Positions 25,179-31,815 of a stretch of 31,815 nt of DNA are shown one piece after another. The notes beneath the pieces are model-generated. The model saw nothing but the letters and a program-made list of their open reading frames with translations. It ran no database searches and was not told the DNA's origin. The first letter of the stretch is position 1; the number at the start of each line of letters is the position of its first letter. A program made the position numbers and the translations under genes. Source of the DNA: Deinococcus sp. (GTDB taxonomy: Bacteria; Deinococcota; Deinococci; Deinococcales; Deinococcaceae); NCBI RefSeq assembly GCF_018260405.1, contig NZ_JAGLBG010000019.1, forward strand, positions 1,356-33,170. The letters run 5' to 3'.

Positions 25179-26014
25179 CTAATCGACCCAGACTACCGGC
25201 TCGTCTGGCGGCGTCGGTGCTTCCGGTTCCCCGGTCTGCTTCATCCAGGCGGGGCGAGCTGCCAACCACTTTTGCAACTCGGCTTGCTGCTTTGGTTCCA
25301 GGCCGCGAAGCCAGCGGCTGCGAGGTTGCCCCGGCCAGCGCCTGCTTTAGCAGACCGGGGCGCAGGTCGGCGGGCGCGGCGGCGACCACGGCGGCCAGAC
25401 TGTACGCCAGCCCCCGCTCCCGCATGGCGGCCAGCACCTCTTCGGGCCACTGCAAAATACGCACCTTATTCTTGGCAAAACTCTGCCAGGTTTCCCGGCC
25501 CGTCATCGCAAAAATCTCGGAAAACACGGCGGTATCGCCTGGCTCCTCGTTACGCAGGTTGCCGATCAGCCGTTGCCGCGCCTCGGGCAGCGCGCCCCCC
25601 AGCCGCAGCGCGATCAGGCGCAGCTTGCCCTCGACCTCGTCAAGTACCGACAGGTTCTCGCGCTGAAGGTTTTCGACCAGACCGACTTCCAGCATCTGTT
25701 CGTCGGTGAAGTCGCGCACCAGCACCGGGACTTCCGTCAGCCCGGCCAGCAGCGAGGCGCGGTAGCGCCGTTCGCCCGCCGCGATCTCATAGCCGTTGCC
25801 GTCGGCAGCCGGACGCACCAGCAGCGGCTGCAAAATCCCTTTTTACCGGATGCTCTCGGCCAGCGCCTTCAGGTCGGCGTCGGCAAAGCTGCGGCGCGGC
25901 TGCCGGGCATACGGGGCAATCTGCGTCAGAAGTACGCTGAGGGTATCCGAGTCGCTGGGGCGCGTCAGCTCCTGCACTGACCCCAGCAGCCCGCTCAGGT
26001 CGCTTACGGGTCAT
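25179..26014 (-). pseudogene. parB: Decayed parB (chromosome/plasmid partition protein)
   Basis: The ParB/Spo0J-type N-terminal domain is clearly readable but broken. From the ATG at 26014 (overlapping the parA stop, ATGA) the frame shifts within the first dozen codons to LSGLLGSVQELTRPSDSDTL and IAPYARQPRRSFADADLKAL, then meets an in-frame TAA at 25845-25843 where ESIREKGILQ is expected. The core continues with EIAAGERRYRASLLAGL and VGLVENLQRENLSVLDEVEG. A further shift near 25310 is needed to read the natural end, AELQKWLAARPAWMKQ ... EPVVWVD, with TAG at 25181-25179. Restored length would be about 278 residues. An internal TTG at 25833 could still give a fragment with the core domain, but without the N-terminus. 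Confidence 0.82.
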
Positions 26015-26383
26015 GCGTCCACCCCGCTTCCCGCCGCCTGCGGGTAGGGCAGCCCCACCGCCTGCGCCACGTCGGCACTCAGCTGCCGCACGTCCTGATG
26101 CACCGGCGAACCAGGCGCGTAGACCCCCACCGGCTGACGGAATCACCGAAAGGCCATACACCTCACGCGGAGTTGGCAGCGCCGCGCCGTCCACGGCCAC
26201 GCTCCGCACCGTTTCTTCCGCCTGCACGCCGGAAATGCCCAGCCAGCTCGTCAGGTTGGCCTGGGGGTCAAGGTCAATCAGCAGAACCCGCAGCCCCTGC
26301 AAACTCATCTCATAGCCGATCTCGCGGGTGATGCTGGTTTTTCCGGCACCGCCCGCATGGTTGAATACCGTCAGGACTTTCAT
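26011..26383 (-). pseudogene. parA: Decayed parA (partition ATPase), internal deletion
   Basis: The N-terminus is a good ParA/Soj Walker-type ATPase: MKVLTVFNHAGGAGKTSITR (deviant Walker A, residues 9-16), then VLLIDLDPQANLTSWLGI. After about 85 residues (REVYGLSVIPSAG) the middle of the protein is gone; the sequence jumps to the C-terminal end in another frame (VYAPGSPVHQDVRQLSADVA ... AGSGVDA, TGA at 26013-26011). About 130 residues are missing relative to a normal ParA of about 250. It overlaps parB by ATGA, the usual operon form. The remaining gene cannot make a working ATPase. Confidence 0.83.
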
Positions 26384-26708
26384 GTAAGACCCTGGACACC
26401 CGTGACTTTAGTCATGGGAGGAATGCAACGCGACCCGCAGAGTTGCCTCAAAGCATAAACCTCTTGCTGTTTTTCACGACCCCACCGTAGACCCCACGCC
26501 TAAAGCGCCGCTGAAATGGCGCGAGTACGCGGAGCCGCGCTGTTCTGAGGGGGGGAGGCAGGCCCCCAGCGCAGGGCGCATCTGTTTTTATAAACACCGT
26601 CCCAGACACGGTTTTTGTAATCATTACTTTTGATAAGAGCGTGCTGGTCGGCATTTCCGATCCTGCCCCCCCTTCACAACGGCGTTTTGATATGTCATGC
26701 TGCTCACC
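26384..26708. other. Intergenic region upstream of hup and parA
   Basis: 325 bases without a gene. It holds the divergent start regions of the parA remnant (minus) and hup (plus). TGACT-TT-AGTCA (26403-26414), 20 bases before the parA start, is a small interrupted palindrome that could be an old operator. The rest is AT-richer than its surroundings and shows no repeat of the two families. Confidence 0.5.
26673..26701 (+). promoter_or_regulatory. Candidate hup promoter
   Basis: TTCACA (26673-26678), 17 bases, then CATGCT (26696-26701), 7 bases before the ATG at 26709. The spacing fits a leaderless start at MTKK; the -10 is imperfect. Confidence 0.35.
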
Positions 26709-27071
26709 ATGACCAAAAAGTCTGCTAAGCCCGCCGCCAAGAAGCCCGCTGCCAGCGCAAAAGCCGCCCCCAAAAAGGCCGCTCCCGCTGAAAGCAACAA
26801 GGTTGCCAAGACCCAGCTCGTCGAAATGGTCGCCGACAAGACCGGCCTGACCAAGAAGCAGAGCGAAGAAGCCGTGAGCAGCATGCTCGACTGCATCGTT
26901 GACGCCATCAAGAGCGGCAAGAGCGTCGGCCTGCCCGGTCTGGGCACCCTGAGCGTCAAGGCCACCGCCGCCCGTACCGGCGTGCGCCCCGGCACCAGCG
27001 AAAAGATTCAGATTCCTGCTGGCAAGAAAGTGGCCTTCAAGGTCGCCAGTACCCTCAAAGGCAACCTGTAA
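26709..27071 (+). CDS. hup: HU family DNA-binding protein
   Basis: 120 residues. A Lys/Ala/Pro-rich tail (about residues 1-30: MTKKSAKPAAKKPAASAKAA ...) is followed by a full HU fold: AKTQLVEMVADKTGLTKKQS, then LPGLGTLSVKATAARTGVRP, the arm with its conserved RTGVRPGT loop, and KVAFKVASTLKGNL at the C-terminus. Deinococcus HU has this type of tail, which helps identify the organism. It is a dimeric nucleoid-compacting protein. I prefer the ATG at 26709 over the in-frame ATG at 26697 because homologues start MTKK. Monocistronic: a terminator follows directly. Confidence 0.97.
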   Translation: MTKKSAKPAAKKPAASAKAAPKKAAPAESNKVAKTQLVEMVADKTGLTKKQSEEAVSSMLDCIVDAIKSGKSVGLPGLGTLSVKATAARTGVRPGTSEKIQIPAGKKVAFKVASTLKGNL

Positions 27072-27087
27072 ATTCCGGTTGTTGGCT

Positions 27088-27115
27088 AAAGCCTCCCTCG
27101 TGGGGGCTTTTTTTT
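27088..27115 (+). terminator. Intrinsic terminator of hup
   Basis: AAAGCCTCC (27088-27096), loop CTCGT, GGGGGCTTT (27102-27110), with one G-U pair, running into a tract of eight T (27108-27115). It lies 17 bases after the hup stop. Confidence 0.9.
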
Positions 27116-27129
27116 GGTGCTAAATGCTT

Positions 27130-27156
27130 ATATCTGAGCATATATTCAGATATACT
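27130..27156 (+). promoter_or_regulatory. Metal-responsive ArsR/SmtB operator overlapping a TATACT -10 box
   Basis: ATATCTGA (27130-27137), 8 bases (GCATATAT), TCAGATAT (27146-27153) form a palindrome of the kind bound by SmtB, CzrA and NmtR (ATAT.TGA...TCA.ATAT). The -10 hexamer TATACT (27151-27156) overlaps its right arm and ends 6 bases before the ATG at 27163, again leaderless style. A repressor bound here would block RNA polymerase; zinc or cadmium would release it. The repressor is probably the ArsR gene at 29502. Confidence 0.8.
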
Positions 27157-27162
27157 GCCTGC

Positions 27163-29501
<2,339 letters not shown>

Positions 29502-29505
<4 letters not shown>

Positions 29506-29912
29506 CTTCTCCCGCCGAACTGGAACGAGCAAACGCGGCCCCGAGGCCCGTGCCCGAAAACGAACGCGCCGACGTGTGCGAAGTCAGCATGATTCACCCG
29601 GAGGCGGTAGGGGCAGCCCGCGCCACTTTGCCGGGTGAGGGCCGTGTGGAGCAGGCCGCCGCCTTCCTGAAACTGGTCGCCGACCCGACCCGCTTGCGCC
29701 TGCTGAGCGCCCTGCAACACTCCGAACTGTGCGTGTGCGACCTGGCCGCTGTCATCGGCCTCAGCGAAAGCGCCGTGAGCCATCAGTTGCGCCTGCTGCG
29801 GGCCGGTCGCGTCGTGAGCTACCGCAAGGAGGGCCGGGTCGCGTATTACCGCCTGCTTGATGGGCACGTCACGGTGCTGATTCAAAACGCGCTGGAACAT
29901 GTGTGCGAATAG
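29502..29912 (+). CDS. ArsR/SmtB-family metal-sensing repressor (CadC/SmtB-like)
   Basis: 136 residues from a GTG overlapping the ATPase stop (GTGA), with GGAGCGGAG just upstream. Winged-helix core: FLKLVADPTRLRLLSAL, then SESAVSHQLRLLRAGRVVSY and KEGRVAYYRLLDGHV. Metal-site residues for both classical sites are present: N-terminal Cys26 plus Cys77 and Cys79 in ELCVCDL (alpha-3N site, Cd/Pb/Zn as in CadC), and D120, H122, H133 in the last helix (alpha-5 site, Zn as in SmtB). It probably represses the operon through the palindrome at 27130-27153. The order with the repressor second makes a self-limiting loop. Confidence 0.93.
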
Positions 29913-30208
29913 ACCAGGGTTGTATGTCATGTTGCTTACGGTTTTTCATGCCAAGTGGGCGAGCACGCTCCATACGCGTGGGCAGAGCGCCGCCAATCCT
30001 CATCTGGCGTTTAGGCAGGGCCAGTTTTGCCCCTCATTCTGTCAAAATAGAAGAAACCTGAGTAAGACGGGTTTTTTAGATTTTGTTTATTCCTTCCTCC
30101 TTTTGAAAGGAGACCGCTCCCCTGTCTGCGAAATGGAAGCTCCGCTGCTGTGTTCCCTTCGCTGTCCGGAGCCCTAGCCTTCAGCCGGAATCTGTACGAG
30201 GTGTAGTT
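29913..30208. other. Long leader region before the Na+/H+ antiporter
   Basis: 296 bases with no convincing gene; an open frame at 29899-30177 overlaps the arsR end and has no coding character. Structures seen: a weak terminator-like element AAACC (30054-30058) with GGGTTTTTT (30069-30077), and CTCCTTT-TG-AAAGGAG around 30095-30111. A GAGGTG Shine-Dalgarno lies before the ATG at 30209. Some antiporter genes carry ion-sensing riboswitches, but I recognise none of the known classes here. Confidence 0.45.
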
Positions 30209-31492
30209 ATGACGTTACTTGAACTCTCGACGCTGCTGCTGGTGCTGACGGCTGGACTCGCCTTTCTGAACGCCCGCTTTCTCAAACTTCCCGCTTCTAT
30301 TGGGGTCACGGTCGGCGGCCTGATCGTCAGTCTGCTGCTCTTTGGGCTGTCGGCCCTTAAAGTGCCGTTTGCGGTGCAGATGGTGGAACTGGTGCGGGCC
30401 TTCCAGTTTCAGGACTTTGTGTTTCAGGGCGTGCTGTCCTTCTTGCTGTTCGCCGGTGCGCTGGGGGTCAATTCGCCCGCGCTCTGGAAGCTCCACGGCC
30501 CGATTCTGACCTTCGCGCTGATTTCTACGGCCCTCTCGATTGCGCTGGTGGGTTTTGGCACCTATGGCCTGCTGAGCCTGTTCGGGCTGCATGTTTCGCT
30601 GATGTATTGCCTGCTGTTCGGGGCGCTGATCTCGCCGACCGACCCGGTGGCGGTGCTGGGAATGCTTAAACAGGCCAAAGTTCCCGAGCGGATCGAGACC
30701 GTCGTGGCGGGCGAAAGCCTTTTCAACGACGGCGTGGGCGTGGTGGCCTTCGCGGTGCTGGCCGGGCTGGTCGGGGCTGGGGCGCACGCGGCGGGTGGGC
30801 ACGGCAGCGAAGTGAGCCTGGCCGGAATCGCCGGGTTTTTTGCCCAGGAGGCGCTGGGCGGCCTGGTGCTGGGCGGCGTGCTGGGGCTGCTGGGTTACCT
30901 GGCGCTGCGGGCCATCGACGATTTTTCCACCGAGGTGCTGGTGACGCTGGGGGTAGTGCTGCTGTGTACCACAGTTGCCACAAACCTGCACGTTTCGGCC
31001 CCACTCGCGGCGGTGGCGGCGGGGCTGCTGATCGGTTCGCTTACCGACCGCCGTCCCCTGGCGCTGTCGAGCCATGAGCGCCACGAGGCCTTCTGGCACC
31101 TGACCGACGAACTGCTGAATATCGCGCTGTTCTCGCTGCTGGCCTTGCAGGTGGTCGGCATCGATTTCAGTGGCCGCTCGCTGCTGCTCGGGCTGATCGC
31201 CATTCCGCTGGTGCTGCTGGCCCGGACGGTCAGCGTGGTGCTGCCCTTTGGCGTGCTGAGCCGCAGATACAGTTTCGACCCTTACAGCCGCCGCCTGCTT
31301 ATCTGGGGCGGGTTGCGCGGGGCGATCAGCGTGGCGCTGGCGTTCATGGTGCCTGCCGGGCCAGAGCACGACCTCTTTCTGGTCATGACCTACGCCGTGG
31401 TGGTGTTCAGCATCATCGTGCAGGGCCTCAGTGTGGGCCGCCTCGCCCAGGGCGCGGCCCAGAGTGCGGCGAGGCAGGCGCAACTGAACTAG
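30209..31492 (+). CDS. CPA1-family Na+/H+ antiporter (NhaP/NhaO-like)
   Basis: 427 residues, nearly all hydrophobic, about 12-13 membrane segments. The ion-binding motifs of cation:proton antiporter-1 are intact: GALISPTDPVAVLGML with the catalytic Asp, GESLFNDGVGVV, and WGGLRGAISVALAFMVP near the end. It exchanges cytoplasmic Na+ (or K+/Li+) for protons in pH and salt homeostasis. No RCK/TrkA domain is attached. The stop TAG (31490-31492) coincides with the first three bases of a family A repeat, so the original C-terminus could have been longer. Confidence 0.94.
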   Translation: MTLLELSTLLLVLTAGLAFLNARFLKLPASIGVTVGGLIVSLLLFGLSALKVPFAVQMVELVRAFQFQDFVFQGVLSFLLFAGALGVNSPALWKLHGPILTFALISTALSIALVGFGTYGLLSLFGLHVSLMYCLLFGALISPTDPVAVLGMLKQAKVPERIETVVAGESLFNDGVGVVAFAVLAGLVGAGAHAAGGHGSEVSLAGIAGFFAQEALGGLVLGGVLGLLGYLALRAIDDFSTEVLVTLGVVLLCTTVATNLHVSAPLAAVAAGLLIGSLTDRRPLALSSHERHEAFWHLTDELLNIALFSLLALQVVGIDFSGRSLLLGLIAIPLVLLARTVSVVLPFGVLSRRYSFDPYSRRLLIWGGLRGAISVALAFMVPAGPEHDLFLVMTYAVVVFSIIVQGLSVGRLAQGAAQSAARQAQLN

Positions 31493-31638
31493 AGCATTTT
31501 GCAAAAAGATGGTGCTCTTTTGACCCTCTTTTTGCCGAGTAGAACGGAGTAGAACGAGTGAAAAAAAAGAGCAGAACGTAGAATGAAGGGGGCGGCGATG
31601 TTTTTCCGACGTGCCCATCATTCGGAGAACTGCTCTAA
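31490..31638 (-). repeat. Family A repeat, copy 3 (149 bp, reversed)
   Basis: Runs from TAGAGCATTTTGCAAAAAG to GAGAACTGCTCTAA. Read on the minus strand it matches copies 1 and 2 with a short direct duplication (GTTCTACTCC, then GTTCTACTCGG). Its first three bases are the antiporter stop codon. Confidence 0.88.
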
Positions 31639-31776
31639 ATCATTTGGCCCTGAATGACTTCTGTCGGATAGGCGCTGTAACCGGGAGCTAGTTAACGAAA
31701 CAGACGGCAGTCCATATGAAACGCACGCCTGCCTCCTTCTTAGAGGCTGTCTGAGGCCCATATCGTCGGAGTATCC

Positions 31777-31815
31777 ATGCTGCCCTCTTCATCAGGCGCA
31801 CAATCGCTGGAGCAG
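31777..31815 (+). CDS. Possible start of a gene running off the right edge
   Basis: ATG at 31777 opens a frame (MLPSSSGAQSLEQ) that stays open for the 13 remaining codons. GGAG (31768-31771) is a suitable Shine-Dalgarno, 5 bases upstream. Too short to identify. Confidence 0.4.
   Translation, partial: MLPSSSGAQSLEQ

Noticed and set aside
25063..25833. Reading parB as an intact 256-residue gene
   Set aside because: It begins at an internal TTG after an in-frame stop, lacks the normal N-terminus, and its last part is out of frame and runs into a repeat.
29899..30177. 92-codon frame between arsR and the antiporter
   Set aside because: No Shine-Dalgarno, no motif, overlaps the arsR end and shows no GC bias at third positions.
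30215..31621. 468-codon antisense frame across the Na+/H+ antiporter
   Set aside because: It is Gln/His/Arg-rich low-complexity sequence without motifs, while the plus-strand frame has all CPA1 signatures; it is a shadow of high-GC coding DNA.

Overview
The window looks like a piece of a Deinococcus genome, most likely an accessory or secondary-replicon region. The evidence is the high GC content, an HU protein with a Lys/Ala-rich N-terminal tail typical of deinococci, frequent GTG starts with GTGA/ATGA overlaps, several candidate promoters whose -10 box (TAnnnT) lies 6-8 bases before the start codon (leaderless style), and many short non-coding repeats with inverted ends. All calls come from reading the sequence; no database search was made.

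Layout. (1) Bases 1-2369, minus strand: an RND efflux pair, with the membrane fusion protein first and then an RND permease that runs off the left edge. (2) Bases 2598-11627, plus strand: a cobalamin-related locus. A cobalamin riboswitch precedes a NiCoT-type cobalt/nickel permease. This overlaps a CobN-type cobaltochelatase large subunit with an N-terminal [2Fe-2S] ferredoxin-like domain. A small membrane-anchored protein of unknown function, a SAM methyltransferase and a degenerate stretch holding a repeat copy follow, and the locus ends with a fused ChlI/ChlD-type AAA+/VWA chelatase subunit. (3) Bases 11649-13403, minus: a peptide-type ABC substrate-binding protein. (4) Bases 13528-17253, plus: murein recycling, with AnmK and MurQ separated by two repeat families and a dead IS630-type transposase, then the 3' remnant of a glucokinase-like (ROK) gene. 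(5) Bases 17254-18067: no intact gene, but a perfect 18-bp palindrome and a diverged repeat. (6) Bases 18068-20073: mannose-6-phosphate isomerase and an inward-rectifier-type K+ channel that lacks a canonical start codon. (7) Bases 20234-25028: a second RND operon, headed by a 20-codon leader ORF with a strong Shine-Dalgarno, then a lipoprotein adaptor, a permease with extra hydrophobic segments, and a near-ideal terminator. (8) Bases 25179-26383, minus: a decayed parA-parB locus. (9) Bases 26709-27115: HU and its terminator. (10) Bases 27130-29912: a Zn/Cd P1B-ATPase and its ArsR/SmtB repressor, with a palindromic operator overlapping the -10 box. (11) Bases 30209-31492: a CPA1 Na+/H+ antiporter whose stop codon lies at the edge of a repeat copy. 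A new reading frame opens at 31777.

The genes work together in clear modules: cobalt uptake plus cobalt insertion under B12 control; two tripartite-type efflux systems; anhydro-MurNAc salvage; zinc efflux with its own sensor; and ion homeostasis (K+ channel, Na+/H+ antiporter). The decay of parAB, the glucokinase and the transposase, together with eight or more short repeats, marks the region as one of turnover and past rearrangement.
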